Origin: Ferruginibacter sp.
GTDB lineage: Bacteria > Bacteroidota > Bacteroidia > Chitinophagales > Chitinophagaceae
Length of the DNA: 43,510 bases
Assembly: GCA_025350645.1 (NCBI GenBank)
Contig: JANXXM010000071.1
Location: forward strand, 1-43,510
Direction of reading: 5' to 3'
In this document: positions 34,661-43,377 of the stretch, piece after piece
Position numbering within the stretch: position 1 is the first letter of the stretch
Layout of the letters: every line of letters begins with the position of its first letter
Program-made: the position numbers and the translations under genes
Notes under the pieces: model-generated
Database searches by the model: none
What the model was told of the DNA's origin: nothing
What the model saw: only the letters and a program-made list of their open reading frames with translations

Positions 34661-35263
34661 CTAAGCTTTCAAAACCTCTCTTATTTTTTTATACCCACAG
34701 GGTAATAACTGCTGCATCATATTCCAATGATGCAGTTTATATATCAAAGCTATTTTTATAAAATCTTTTTGGCTTATGCTTTCTTTTTGCTCCTGGCTAA
34801 GAGCAGAAAACAATATATAATTATTATTATCATAATTATGCTGCCACTGATTTTCATTTATACAAATAAAAATGTCTTCATTATTTTGCACCAGGTTTTT
34901 AATTATTGTTTTTTCAAAATGCCTTTTATATTCACCACAAACATGCAGTGTGATACTTATAAAATTTCCCCACCAGAACATAGTACGCAACGCAAAAATA
35001 TTTTTTTTTGAAAATATTGCGGGGTAGTCAAAAATGATATAAGGCAGGCTTTTATAATTTTCTCCTTTAGTAACTTTTGGCGCTGCAATCTTTATAAAAT
35101 ACTCGTTTACTATAGTCGCAAATTCTTTATCTATAAAAGGCATCTGTTCCTTAAAAAGCATTGCCGCTTTGTTCATTATTGCAAGCTTCGTTAAAATAAT
35201 ATTGCTATCTGTGGCAATAGCAAGTTCGCTCTCAGAAAGCATTACTTTTGTGTATATATTCAT
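34661..35263 (-). CDS. Uncharacterised Bacteroidota protein
   Basis: The frame remains open to 35665, but the region beyond 35263 is antisense to the LptF/LptG gene and has its codon shadow; ATG 35263 (MNIYTKVMLSESELAIATD) gives 200 residues and leaves 43 bases to the divergent permease gene. The protein begins with a helix that may bind or interact through EQMPFIDKEF, then contains WWGNFISITLHVCGEY and a Gln-rich basic C-terminus. No signal peptide or membrane helix is clear. I do not recognise a family. Its neighbours (START-like protein convergent, permease divergent) suggest a conserved envelope-linked position but no function. Confidence 0.7.
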   Translation of the reverse strand: MNIYTKVMLSESELAIATDSNIILTKLAIMNKAAMLFKEQMPFIDKEFATIVNEYFIKIAAPKVTKGENYKSLPYIIFDYPAIFSKKNIFALRTMFWWGNFISITLHVCGEYKRHFEKTIIKNLVQNNEDIFICINENQWQHNYDNNNYILFSALSQEQKESISQKDFIKIALIYKLHHWNMMQQLLPCGYKKIREVLKA

Positions 35264-35306
35264 GCTGAAAAGATAATCGTTTAAACATAAACAGTGCATT
35301 TTTGCA

Positions 35307-36737
35307 ATGATAAAAAAATTAGATAAACTCATACTCAAATCTTTCTTCGGACCATTTGTTGTTACTTTTTTTATTGCTTTTTTTGTGCTTACCATGCAAA
35401 CACTATGGAAGTATATTGACGATTTGGTGGGCAAGGGGCTGGACCTGCTTACCATCCTGCAATTTGTGGGATATGCAAGTGCCACCCTTTCTTCGCTGGC
35501 TATGCCCATTGCCATTTTGATATCTTCTATAATGACGTTTGGCAACCTGGGCGAAAGTTTTGAACTCGTAGCTATAAAATCCTCGGGCATTTCTTTATTA
35601 CGTTTTATGCGGCCGCTTGTATGGGTTACAGCCGTATTGTGTTTTATTACTTTTCTATTTTCCAATTATGTAATTCCTTATTCCAATTTAAAATTTTATA
35701 CCCTCTACCAGGATATTCTTGCAAAAAAACCTGCCTTCGATTTGCAGGAAGGCGTATTCTATAACCAGTTACAGGGGTATTCTATACGGGTAGAAAAAAA
35801 AGCTAAAGATGGAAAATCTCTTAGTGGAGTATTGATTTATGAAGGCGGGAACCAACTGCAGGATAATACCATTATTTCCAAAGAAGGAAAAATGAGTGTA
35901 TCTTCCGATAAAAATTTTCTGGAATTTAACCTAACCAACGGCAACCGCTACCAGGAAAAAGGCAACTATGGCGATACCGCAACAGAGTATGTACGGCTTC
36001 AGTTCAGAGAATTTAAAAAACTCTTTGACATAAGCGTATTGCAAAAACAAAACAGCAACGACAGTTCTTTGAGAAGCAATATAAAAATGCTTAGTGCAAG
36101 GCAGCTTAGTAAAAACCTGGATAGTATGGTTAAAACAAAAGATAGTGCGGTGCGTACTTACAGCAAAAACTTTGATGCTTCCCTCGTAATAAATAAAAAA
36201 ACTTTAGCAACAATAAAAGATACAGCAGGTTCTACTAAAGGCAATCTTTTTCCGGATAGTTTAAAGTTGGTAATAGAACAATCTGCCCTGGCCAAAGCAA
36301 GCGAATTGAAAAATTTAATTATGATGAGCCAGGCTGATATCACTATAAAAGAAAATGATATTATTTTTACAAAAATAGAATGGCATAGAAAATGGGCATT
36401 TTCTTTAGCATGTATGGTATTGTTTTTTATTGGTGCGCCTCTTGGTTCTATTATACGCAAAGGTGGGTTGGGTTTGCCATTGGTGGTAGCCATTGTTTTT
36501 TTTCTATTATTTCACCTGCTTAATATGTTTGGAGAAAAGTTTGCAAGGAACGGGCTTGTTACACCATGGCTTGGCATGTGGCTTGCAGTAATTACATTAA
36601 CCCCTGTAGGATTATTCTTTACTTACAAAGCCATGCACGATTCTCAGCTATTTAATAAAGAATTTTATGGGAGGTTTTTTAGAAAAATTGTTTCGCTGCT
36701 ACCGGCAAAACAAAAAAAAGAAATTATCAACGTCTAA
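35307..36737 (+). CDS. LptF/LptG-family permease (YjgP/YjgQ)
   Basis: The 476-residue inner-membrane protein belongs to the transporter half of the lipopolysaccharide export complex (LptB2FG), which extracts lipopolysaccharide from the inner membrane. It has three N-terminal membrane helices (about 15-35, 60-85, 105-125), a periplasmic beta-jellyroll (about 130-345, with NGNRYQEKGNYGDTATEYVRLQF) and three C-terminal helices (about 355-445, with FFIGAPLGSIIRKGGLGLPLVVA). The jellyroll carries a long polar insertion. Which of F or G it is cannot be settled. The exported superoxide dismutase gene follows 9 bases later. Confidence 0.92.
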   Translation: MIKKLDKLILKSFFGPFVVTFFIAFFVLTMQTLWKYIDDLVGKGLDLLTILQFVGYASATLSSLAMPIAILISSIMTFGNLGESFELVAIKSSGISLLRFMRPLVWVTAVLCFITFLFSNYVIPYSNLKFYTLYQDILAKKPAFDLQEGVFYNQLQGYSIRVEKKAKDGKSLSGVLIYEGGNQLQDNTIISKEGKMSVSSDKNFLEFNLTNGNRYQEKGNYGDTATEYVRLQFREFKKLFDISVLQKQNSNDSSLRSNIKMLSARQLSKNLDSMVKTKDSAVRTYSKNFDASLVINKKTLATIKDTAGSTKGNLFPDSLKLVIEQSALAKASELKNLIMMSQADITIKENDIIFTKIEWHRKWAFSLACMVLFFIGAPLGSIIRKGGLGLPLVVAIVFFLLFHLLNMFGEKFARNGLVTPWLGMWLAVITLTPVGLFFTYKAMHDSQLFNKEFYGRFFRKIVSLLPAKQKKEIINV

Positions 36738-36746
36738 ATTTATAAC

Positions 36747-37508
36747 ATGCAACAACAACCACATAACGGAAGAAGAAAATTTATTGCCAATACTATTAAG
36801 GGTACTGCAGCAGTTACCATTGCAATGGCAGGCGGCTCTTCACTATTAGAATCCTGTGCAGGCCCAAAAACAATGATGATACCTGCTTCGTTTAACACCA
36901 GTTTTGACCAGCAACTCCTGCCATATACTTACAATGCCCTGGAAAATGTGATAGATGCACAAACTATGGAAATTCATTATAGCAAACATGCAGCAGCTTA
37001 CAGCAAAGCACTTAAAGAAGCCGCAGTTGCAGAAGCGGTGGCAGCAGGTACAACCGTAGAAACAATATTGGGAAAAATAAATTCCTTTTCTGTAAAAATG
37101 CGAAACAATGCCGGCGGGCATTATAACCACGAAATGTTTTGGCAAAGTATGAAATCTAAAACACCTGATAATAAACCTGCAGGCACTTTACTTACCGGTA
37201 TCGAAAAAAGTTTTGGTTCTTTTGCAGCTTTTAAAACACAGTTTACAGACGCAGGCAAAAACAGGTTTGGCAGCGGCTGGGCCTGGCTATATATTGATAA
37301 TACTAAAGCGTTAAAAATAGGAAGCACGCCCAACCAGGATAATCCTTTAATGAATGTAGGCGATATCAAAGGTTTTCCCCTCTTGGGTTTAGATGTATGG
37401 GAACACGCCTATTATTTAAAATATCAAAATAAACGTGCAGATTATATAGAAAACTGGTGGAACGTGGTAAACTGGGATTATGTACAAAAGCGTTTTTCTG
37501 CTGTTTAA
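36747..37508 (+). CDS. Exported Fe/Mn superoxide dismutase with Tat lipoprotein-like signal
   Basis: The 253-residue protein converts superoxide to hydrogen peroxide. Metal ligands are present: His77 (EIHYSKH), His128 (GGHYNHEMFW), Asp216 and His220 (GLDVWEHAYYLKYQN). The NNAGGHYNH and LDVWEHAYYLKYQN blocks resemble the manganese type, but metal use cannot be decided. The N-terminus has a twin-arginine motif (GRRKFIAN, residues 8-15), a hydrophobic stretch and LLESC with Cys37 as a possible lipobox. It should therefore be exported folded with metal and anchored to the membrane; cytoplasmic enzymes lack this. It is in an operon with the LptF/LptG gene (9-base gap). Confidence 0.92.
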   Translation: MQQQPHNGRRKFIANTIKGTAAVTIAMAGGSSLLESCAGPKTMMIPASFNTSFDQQLLPYTYNALENVIDAQTMEIHYSKHAAAYSKALKEAAVAEAVAAGTTVETILGKINSFSVKMRNNAGGHYNHEMFWQSMKSKTPDNKPAGTLLTGIEKSFGSFAAFKTQFTDAGKNRFGSGWAWLYIDNTKALKIGSTPNQDNPLMNVGDIKGFPLLGLDVWEHAYYLKYQNKRADYIENWWNVVNWDYVQKRFSAV

Positions 37509-37868
37509 TAATCAGCATTTCCTTTAATTGACTCAGCCTTTGCATAGCAACTTTTTAAAACAAAAAGAAACTATACAAAGGCTGATAGATTAACAAACAA
37601 TCATAGAACAAATGTAAGGAGGTTTATTAATATAGATGCCAAAAAAATCTTAAAATAAGACAATAATTATCCATTGTGCATTTATTTATTATTAATTTTT
37701 CTTTTTTCGGCTTTATGTCTTTTTATCACCCTCATTTACAAAACAAATTTAATATCTACGCCAGTAACAATAGGGATTAATTATTATTTCTCTGCGATAT
37801 TCCTTTTCTAATCCCCTTTAAATTTTCTATTTTTACACATAATTTTATATTAATTAAACCAACTTATT
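37509..37868. other. Intergenic region before the dipeptidase gene
   Basis: 360 bases with no convincing ORF. The hairpin at 37533-37585 lies near its left end; near 37830-37840 TATTTTTA is one base off the TAnnTTTG consensus and could be the dipeptidase promoter. Confidence 0.4.
37533..37585 (+). terminator. Long imperfect hairpin after the superoxide dismutase gene
   Basis: TCAGCCTTTGCATAG (37533-37547) pairs with CTATACAAAGGCTGA (37571-37585) at 14 of 15 positions, and an inner CTTTTT/AAAAAG stem (37551-37556 with 37562-37567) continues the structure. The T-run is inside the hairpin, so termination is plausible but not standard. Confidence 0.5.
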
Positions 37869-39236
37869 ATGAGTGTTTGGAAAGATTACCAGAATGAAAA
37901 CAAAGAACGATTTTTAAATGAATTACTGGAACTCCTGCGTATACCCAGCGTGAGCGCAAAAACAGCACATAAGGCAGATATGATAACCTGCGCAGAAGCC
38001 GTAAAAACAAGATTAATAGAAGCAGGAGCAGATACGGTAGAAATTTACAGCACCGAAGGACACCCGATTGTGTATGGCGAAAAAATTATTGATCCATCAA
38101 AACCTACAGTATTGGTATATGGCCATTATGATGTGCAACCTGCTGAGCCACTAGAGTTGTGGAACAGCCCGGCTTTTGAGCCAACGATTATAGACGGAAA
38201 AATATTTGCCCGCGGCAGTTGCGATGATAAAGGCCAGTTTTACATGCATGTAAAAGCATTGGAAATTCTGGTAAAAACAAACACACTGCAAAACAATATT
38301 AAATTTTGTATAGAAGGTGAAGAAGAGGTAGGATCTCCCAACCTGGGCAAGTTTGTAGCAAGCCATAAAGAACTTTTAAAAGCAGATGTGGTGCTGATAA
38401 GCGATACTGCTATGATAAGCCTGCAAAGCCCAAGCCTTGATGTAGGTGTACGTGGATTAAGTTATATTGAAGTAGAAGTAACGGGCCCAAACAGAGATTT
38501 GCATAGTGGCGTATATGGTGGTGCTGTGGCAAATCCTATAACTATACTTGCAAAAATGATAGCATCATTACACGACGAAAATAACCATATCACTATACCC
38601 GGTTTTTATGACGATGTAGTAGTATCTACAGAAAAAGAAAGAGCATTGATGGCAGAAGCGCCCTATAATGAAGATGAATTTAAAAAAGACCTTGGCATAA
38701 AAGAAGTATGGGGCGAAAAAGGGTATACAACAAATGAAAGAACAGGCATAAGGCCTACACTAGAATTAAACGGAATATGGGGTGGCTACACTGGCGAAGG
38801 TGCAAAAACAGTGCTTCCAAGCAAGGCTTATGCAAAAATATCTGCAAGGCTGGTACCCAACCAGGGCACTGATAAAATGACTTCATTGTTAATTGATCAT
38901 TTACAGAAAATTGCACCGGCTAATGTAACAGTGAAAGCTACCTTACACCATGGCGGAGAACCGTACATGACACCCATTGACAGCAATGGTTACCGGGCTG
39001 CATCCAAAGCTATAGAAACTACTTTAGGCAAAGCTCCTATACCCGTGCGAGGCGGTGGCAGTATTCCTATTTGTGCTTTATTTGAAAAAGAGCTCGGTAT
39101 CAAAATAATTTTTATGGGGTTTGGTTTAGATAGTGATAACCTTCATAGCCCCAATGAAAAATTTAATGTAGAAAATTATTACAAAGGCATAGAAACCATT
39201 CCTTATTTTCATAAATATTTTACAGAAATGAGTTAA
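37869..39236 (+). CDS. M20-family dipeptidase
   Basis: The 455-residue zinc peptidase hydrolyses dipeptides in the cytoplasm. The metal ligands and catalytic residues expected for M20 are visible: His86 and Asp88 (VYGHYDVQPAE), Asp119 (RGSCDDKGQ), the general base Glu151 with Glu152 (EGEEEVGSP), Asp179 (ISDT) and His near 433 (DNLHSPNEKF). The central lid domain (about 200-320) includes LDVGVRGLSYIEVEVTG and DLHSGVYGG. It has no signal peptide. It resembles the CNDP/PepV-like branch in length and motifs. It is a lone gene with its own strong terminator. Confidence 0.93.
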   Translation: MSVWKDYQNENKERFLNELLELLRIPSVSAKTAHKADMITCAEAVKTRLIEAGADTVEIYSTEGHPIVYGEKIIDPSKPTVLVYGHYDVQPAEPLELWNSPAFEPTIIDGKIFARGSCDDKGQFYMHVKALEILVKTNTLQNNIKFCIEGEEEVGSPNLGKFVASHKELLKADVVLISDTAMISLQSPSLDVGVRGLSYIEVEVTGPNRDLHSGVYGGAVANPITILAKMIASLHDENNHITIPGFYDDVVVSTEKERALMAEAPYNEDEFKKDLGIKEVWGEKGYTTNERTGIRPTLELNGIWGGYTGEGAKTVLPSKAYAKISARLVPNQGTDKMTSLLIDHLQKIAPANVTVKATLHHGGEPYMTPIDSNGYRAASKAIETTLGKAPIPVRGGGSIPICALFEKELGIKIIFMGFGLDSDNLHSPNEKFNVENYYKGIETIPYFHKYFTEMS

Positions 39237-39260
39237 GGGTTATTTGTATATTTTATTTAA

Positions 39261-39291
39261 AAAATCCCCGTTGATGAACAACGGGGATTTT
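39261..39291 (+). terminator. Strong terminator after the dipeptidase gene
   Basis: AAAATCCCCGTTG (39261-39273) pairs perfectly over 13 bases with CAACGGGGATTTT (39279-39291) around an ATGAA loop, ending in TTTT. It begins 24 bases after the stop and, being symmetric, could also act on the convergent gene ending at 39352. Confidence 0.9.
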
Positions 39292-39351
39292 AAATATTGA
39301 TATGCTTCATCTATATATTTAAATAGTGAATTGCAAAAAACTTAAACATAA

Positions 39352-40056
39352 TTAATTACGCTCATTAACACCACCACCACTGCTCACATTTTTAATTACA
39401 TTGGCAGCACCTCCTGTATAGTTTACCTGACCGCCACTGCTGGCACTAGCATCAATACTTACGCTCCCAAAAAGTTTTATATCGGCTCCGCTGCTGGCAT
39501 TCCCTTTTGCATTTTCTGCCTTTAATGCTGCAGCATTTATTTGAGACCCACTGCTGGCTTCGGCTTGTATATTTTTTGTATTGCCCGCAAGGTCTATATC
39601 TGCACCGCTGCTAGCATTGACATTTACAGCGGGTACATTTAATTTCACTTCAATTTTTGCTGCGCTGCTGGCAGTTAAATTTATTTTACTATCACTGCCA
39701 ATAGTTTCTTCAGATTTTATTTCTGCAGAGGCGCTGGCACTGGCTTCTGTAAATTCTGTTACAACCACGGTTACATTTATCGTTGCATTACGCAGATTAT
39801 TTATCTTCCGCAGTTTTATGTTTAGTGTATTTCCAGTCACAGTAGTTTCTACCAATCTCATAATATTATCATCTGCCTGCACGGTTACAGACTGTGCTGT
39901 ACCTTTTTTTATTTGCACATGTATAGGGCCAGCGGCGTCTATTGCTGTAAAGTTGGATGTTTTGCGGGTTTCGGTTACAATATTGCCACTGCCTCTTTTA
40001 GAATACCTGCAGGCGGTAAATAACAATACGCAAAAAAGGATAGAAATGTATTTCAT
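39352..40056 (-). CDS. Head-GIN domain (DUF2807) lipoprotein with Ser-Ser-Gly repeats
   Basis: The signal ends LLFTAC (Cys16), marking a lipoprotein of 234 residues. The body has the head-GIN/DUF2807 pattern: a strand-rich N-terminal part (FTAIDAAGPIHVQIKKGTAQSVTVQADDNI) and a series of short beta-helical rungs with recurring SSGADI, SSGSQI and SSGGQV motifs (about 135-230). These domains form a right-handed beta-helix and are thought to be adhesin-like, but no function is established. It is a single gene. The repeat section may be prone to copy-number changes. Confidence 0.88.
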   Translation of the reverse strand: MKYISILFCVLLFTACRYSKRGSGNIVTETRKTSNFTAIDAAGPIHVQIKKGTAQSVTVQADDNIMRLVETTVTGNTLNIKLRKINNLRNATINVTVVVTEFTEASASASAEIKSEETIGSDSKINLTASSAAKIEVKLNVPAVNVNASSGADIDLAGNTKNIQAEASSGSQINAAALKAENAKGNASSGADIKLFGSVSIDASASSGGQVNYTGGAANVIKNVSSGGGVNERN

Positions 40057-40199
40057 GTAAAGTAGTTTTAGAAAATAAAATTACGGGTTAAAGGTTCAAT
40101 TTTAATAATTAAGCAAACATCGGCTTAAACGTGTAGCAGAAACACTTCTTTAAAAACAATAAAGATTTTAATAAATAAGGCAGAAATTTAATATTCGTT

Positions 40200-40207
40200 T
40201 ACATTTG
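40200..40207 (+). promoter_or_regulatory. Bacteroidota-type -7 box for guaA
   Basis: TACATTTG matches TAnnTTTG and ends only 8 bases before the guaA ATG. If used, transcription would begin within a few bases of the start codon and the mRNA would be nearly leaderless. Confidence 0.5.
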
Positions 40208-40215
40208 CGGCATTT

Positions 40216-41751
40216 ATGACAGACAAGATATTAATACTGGACTTTGGGTCTCAATACACACAGCTTATTGCCCGTGTAGTAAGAGAAGCCAATGTTTTCT
40301 GCGAAATTATACCCTTCAGCAAAAGCTTTGTATTTAATGATACATTAAAAGGAGTAATCTTATCCGGCTCTCCCTGTAGCGTAAATGATGAAGATGCGCC
40401 AATGGCAGATATAAAAGAAATTGCAAAAAAAGTACCTGTACTGGGTATTTGCTATGGTGCACAACTTACGGCAAAATTATATGGTGGGTTAGTAGATAAA
40501 AGCAATAAGCGGGAGTATGGCAGGGCAATGCTTAACCTTGTGGCCAAAAGCGATCTTACAGAAGGCGTGCCTGCACAATCGCAGGTATGGATGAGCCATA
40601 GCGATACTATAAAAGTATTACCGGAAAATTTTGAATTACTGGCAGATACAGATAGTATTCCGGTAGCAGCATTTTCTTTTAAGAACGAAGCGGCTCATTC
40701 TGTTTTTGGGCTACAGTTTCACCCGGAAGTATACCACTCTGCAGAAGGAAAAAAAATGATAGAAAATTTTCTGGTAAAGATATGTGGCTGCAAAAAAGAC
40801 TGGACAGCAGCCCATTTCATAACAGAAACAGTGGCTGCTTTAAAAGAACAACTGGGTAGCAGCCGTGTGGTAATGGGGCTTAGCGGTGGTGTAGACAGTA
40901 CAGTAGCTGCTACTTTGCTGCATAAAGCTATTGGTAATAATTTATTTGGCATTTTTGTAAACAACGGCGTATTGCGCAAAAATGAATTTGAAGAAGTACT
41001 GGCTATTTACAAACAACTTGGCCTTAATGTAAAAGGGGTAGATGCGTCAGACAGATTCTACGAAAGCCTTGCCGGTAAAGTATTACCAGAAGATAAACGA
41101 AAAGCAATAGGCAGTAGTTTTATAGATGTATTTGATGATGAAGCAAAAAAACTCACAAACATTACTTACCTGGGGCAAGGCACTATTTATCCAGATGTAA
41201 TTGAAAGTGCATCGGTACATGGTCCATCAGTTACTATAAAATCGCACCACAATGTGGGTGGCCTGCCAGCAAAAATGAATTTAAAAATTGTTGAACCGTT
41301 GCGTTCGCTGTTTAAAGATGAAGTAAGAAAAATTGGTGCAGAACTGGGTATACCTGCAGAGATGCTGGGCAGGCATCCTTTTCCTGGCCCCGGGCTGGCA
41401 ATAAGAATTTTGGGAGAAGTAACAGCAGACAAGGTACAATTATTGCAGGAGGCAGATGCTTTGTATACAGCTCTTCTAAAAAAATATAACCTCTATGATA
41501 AAGTGTGGCAGGCGGGTACGATTTTACTGCCGGTAAAAACGGTAGGGGTAATGGGAGATGAAAGAACATATGAGTTTACTGTGGCATTGAGAGCGGTAAC
41601 TTCTGTAGATGGTATGACGGCAGATTGGGCCCATTTACCGTACGAATTTTTAGCAGATATCTCTAACGAGATCATCAACAATGTAAAGGGTATAAATAGG
41701 GTGGTATATGATATCAGCAGCAAGCCTCCGGCTACTATTGAATGGGAATAA
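40216..41751 (+). CDS. guaA: GMP synthase (glutamine-hydrolysing)
   Basis: The 511-residue enzyme converts XMP to GMP using ATP and glutamine ammonia, the last step of GMP synthesis. The amidotransferase half carries Cys79 (GICYGAQ) and the His169/Glu171 pair (QFHPEVYHS). The ATP-pyrophosphatase half begins near 205 with the loop SGGVDS (223-228), and the C-terminal dimerisation domain ends in the canonical [17 protein letters not shown]. Length and order are normal. It stands alone with a promoter box immediately upstream. Its product feeds both nucleotides and signalling nucleotides. Confidence 0.97.
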   Translation: MTDKILILDFGSQYTQLIARVVREANVFCEIIPFSKSFVFNDTLKGVILSGSPCSVNDEDAPMADIKEIAKKVPVLGICYGAQLTAKLYGGLVDKSNKREYGRAMLNLVAKSDLTEGVPAQSQVWMSHSDTIKVLPENFELLADTDSIPVAAFSFKNEAAHSVFGLQFHPEVYHSAEGKKMIENFLVKICGCKKDWTAAHFITETVAALKEQLGSSRVVMGLSGGVDSTVAATLLHKAIGNNLFGIFVNNGVLRKNEFEEVLAIYKQLGLNVKGVDASDRFYESLAGKVLPEDKRKAIGSSFIDVFDDEAKKLTNITYLGQGTIYPDVIESASVHGPSVTIKSHHNVGGLPAKMNLKIVEPLRSLFKDEVRKIGAELGIPAEMLGRHPFPGPGLAIRILGEVTADKVQLLQEADALYTALLKKYNLYDKVWQAGTILLPVKTVGVMGDERTYEFTVALRAVTSVDGMTADWAHLPYEFLADISNEIINNVKGINRVVYDISSKPPATIEWE

Positions 41752-41819
41752 ATTTTTCAATGTATGATGCCTGATTTTTTAACAGTAAAAAGTCAGCAGT
41801 AATTTAAGGAAATAACAAT

Positions 41820-41870
41820 TTGAAACCCATCAGACATCAGAAATCCTATATCAGACATTAAAATGATTTC
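41820..41870. repeat. CAGACATCAGAAATC-type spacer
   Basis: Between guaA and the next gene the sequence CAGACATCAGAAATCC is followed by TATATCAGACATT, an imperfect short-period repeat. It resembles the degenerate spacers at 12940, 15893 and 20160. Confidence 0.35.
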
Positions 41871-41885
41871 GTTAAAGTTAAAATT

Positions 41886-43100
41886 ATGAGTAAGTTAATC
41901 AGAAGAGGAGGTTTGTTACCGGCGATTATATTTATCCTTTTCAACTGTTGTTTTACTTTGTCTGCAACTGCACAAAAAGATTCTGTACCTGTTTATAAAA
42001 CTTTCAGGGTCGGAATTTTTGCTCCGATGTACCTGGATTCCATATTTACATCTGCAGGCACCATCCGCTACACAGATGCCATCCCTAAATTTATGACACC
42101 GGGTCTTGAATTTGTGCATGGTGCACAAATTGCACTGGATTCAATGAAACTCGGAAAGGAAAATATAGAAGCCTTTATTTACGACACTAAATCTTACACG
42201 CAATCCATTGCTCAGTTAATAAAAGATAAAAAATTAGAACAATTTGATGTCATCATCGGTTCGGTAAAAGACTTTGAATTTAAACAACTGGCTGATTTTG
42301 CGTTGGCTAAAAATATTCCTTTTATCTCTGCTACCTATCCAAACGATGGCGGTGTTACCAATAACCCTTTTCTGGTAATTGTAAATTCAACGCTTAAAGC
42401 GCACTGCGAGGCCATTTTCAGCTACCTGATTCAAAATCATGGTACGGATAAAATTTTTCTATGCCGCCAGAAGGGAGTGCAGGAAGATAAAGTAGCCGCT
42501 TATTTTAAAATGATCAACGGACAGGAGGGCAAACCATTACTGGATATTCAAACATTAAATTTTGACAGCATCGTATCACCGGGTTTATTAAAAAACAGGC
42601 TTGACAGTAACCGGCAAACAGTAATTATTGGCGGTTCACTCGATGAGACTTTTGCCACCAATCTCACTGCTGCCTGTTTTGAATTACATGAATCTTACCC
42701 CATTACTTTATTAGGTATGCCCAACTGGGATAATTTTAAAGCGTTACTGAAGAAGGACGTGTATGAAGACTTTCCTGTGTATGTTACAACGCCTTATTTT
42801 AATGGAAAATGGGATGCCTATAGCAAACTGGTAAATGCAGCCTACACAAAGAAATACAAGGGCAAGGCCACCGACATAGTATTTAAAGGATTTGAATGCA
42901 CCTACCTTTTTACAAAATTAGTTACAAAATATCCAGGGGATGTAATAACCCATCTGAATGATAAAGGTTTTAGAGTTTTTTCTGATTATAATTTCAAGCC
43001 AGTGATGCTTAAAAAAGATGCGCAGTTTCCTGATTATTTTGAGAACAAGCACCTGTATTTTATAAGACTCATGAACGGGACTATTTCCAAAGGCTGGTAG
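41886..43100 (+). CDS. Periplasmic-binding-protein-type-1-like exported protein
   Basis: The 404-residue protein has a Sec signal (about 1-30, ending SATAQ) and a type 1 periplasmic-binding fold: FRVGIFAPMYLDS, a GAQIALDSMKL helix, DVIIGSVKDFEFKQLADFALAKNIPFISATYPN and a central SYLIQNHGTDKIFLCRQKG. Relatives near guaA in Bacteroidota carry an extra LysM domain and are linked to cell-wall or amino-acid sensing; here there is no LysM motif and no ABC transporter genes, so transport is not shown. It uses ATC and ATT for isoleucine more often than the ATA-rich neighbours, which may indicate different ancestry. Function uncertain. Confidence 0.7.
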   Translation: MSKLIRRGGLLPAIIFILFNCCFTLSATAQKDSVPVYKTFRVGIFAPMYLDSIFTSAGTIRYTDAIPKFMTPGLEFVHGAQIALDSMKLGKENIEAFIYDTKSYTQSIAQLIKDKKLEQFDVIIGSVKDFEFKQLADFALAKNIPFISATYPNDGGVTNNPFLVIVNSTLKAHCEAIFSYLIQNHGTDKIFLCRQKGVQEDKVAAYFKMINGQEGKPLLDIQTLNFDSIVSPGLLKNRLDSNRQTVIIGGSLDETFATNLTAACFELHESYPITLLGMPNWDNFKALLKKDVYEDFPVYVTTPYFNGKWDAYSKLVNAAYTKKYKGKATDIVFKGFECTYLFTKLVTKYPGDVITHLNDKGFRVFSDYNFKPVMLKKDAQFPDYFENKHLYFIRLMNGTISKGW

Positions 43101-43125
43101 GCTTTTGCAATATCGATGTATTCAG

Positions 43126-43149
43126 AAGCCTGTGCATACAGGTTTTCAT
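43126..43149 (+). terminator. Terminator after the binding-protein-like gene
   Basis: AAGCCTGT (43126-43133) pairs with ACAGGTTT (43138-43145, including one G-U pair) around a GCAT loop, followed by TTTC. It lies 25 bases after the stop. Confidence 0.65.
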
Positions 43150-43230
43150 TTCTGCTCATTAGTTTCTATTGCAACTCCACAACATTCTCCTGTAATTAGT
43201 TGTAATCACAACAGTAATACTACATGAGTT

Positions 43231-43377
43231 ATGGCCCACAAAAAATTACATCTTCCAACAAAAATCTGTATTGTTTGTAACCTTCCATTTACCTGGCGCA
43301 AAAAGTGGCAGAAAAATTGGGAGGAAGTAAAGTATTGCAGTGAAAGATGCAGAAATAAAAAGGCAATAAAGAGTTAA
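43231..43377 (+). CDS. DUF2256-family mini-protein (zinc-finger-like)
   Basis: A 48-residue protein reads [20 protein letters not shown], then TWRKKW and a later YCSERC. The KxHLPxKxCxxC, PFTWRKKW and YCSxRCR motifs are those of DUF2256, a small family with two Cys pairs (Cys13/Cys16 and Cys36/Cys40) that probably binds zinc. Members are often encoded next to cryptochrome/photolyase genes; anything further downstream is beyond the window. Too small for many gene finders, but the motif match is clear. Its function is not known. Confidence 0.85.
   Translation: MAHKKLHLPTKICIVCNLPFTWRKKWQKNWEEVKYCSERCRNKKAIKS

Noticed and set aside
35264-35665. N-terminal extension of the minus-strand protein ending at 34661
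   Set aside because: It lies antisense to the start of the LptF/LptG gene; the ATG at 35263 gives a coherent protein.
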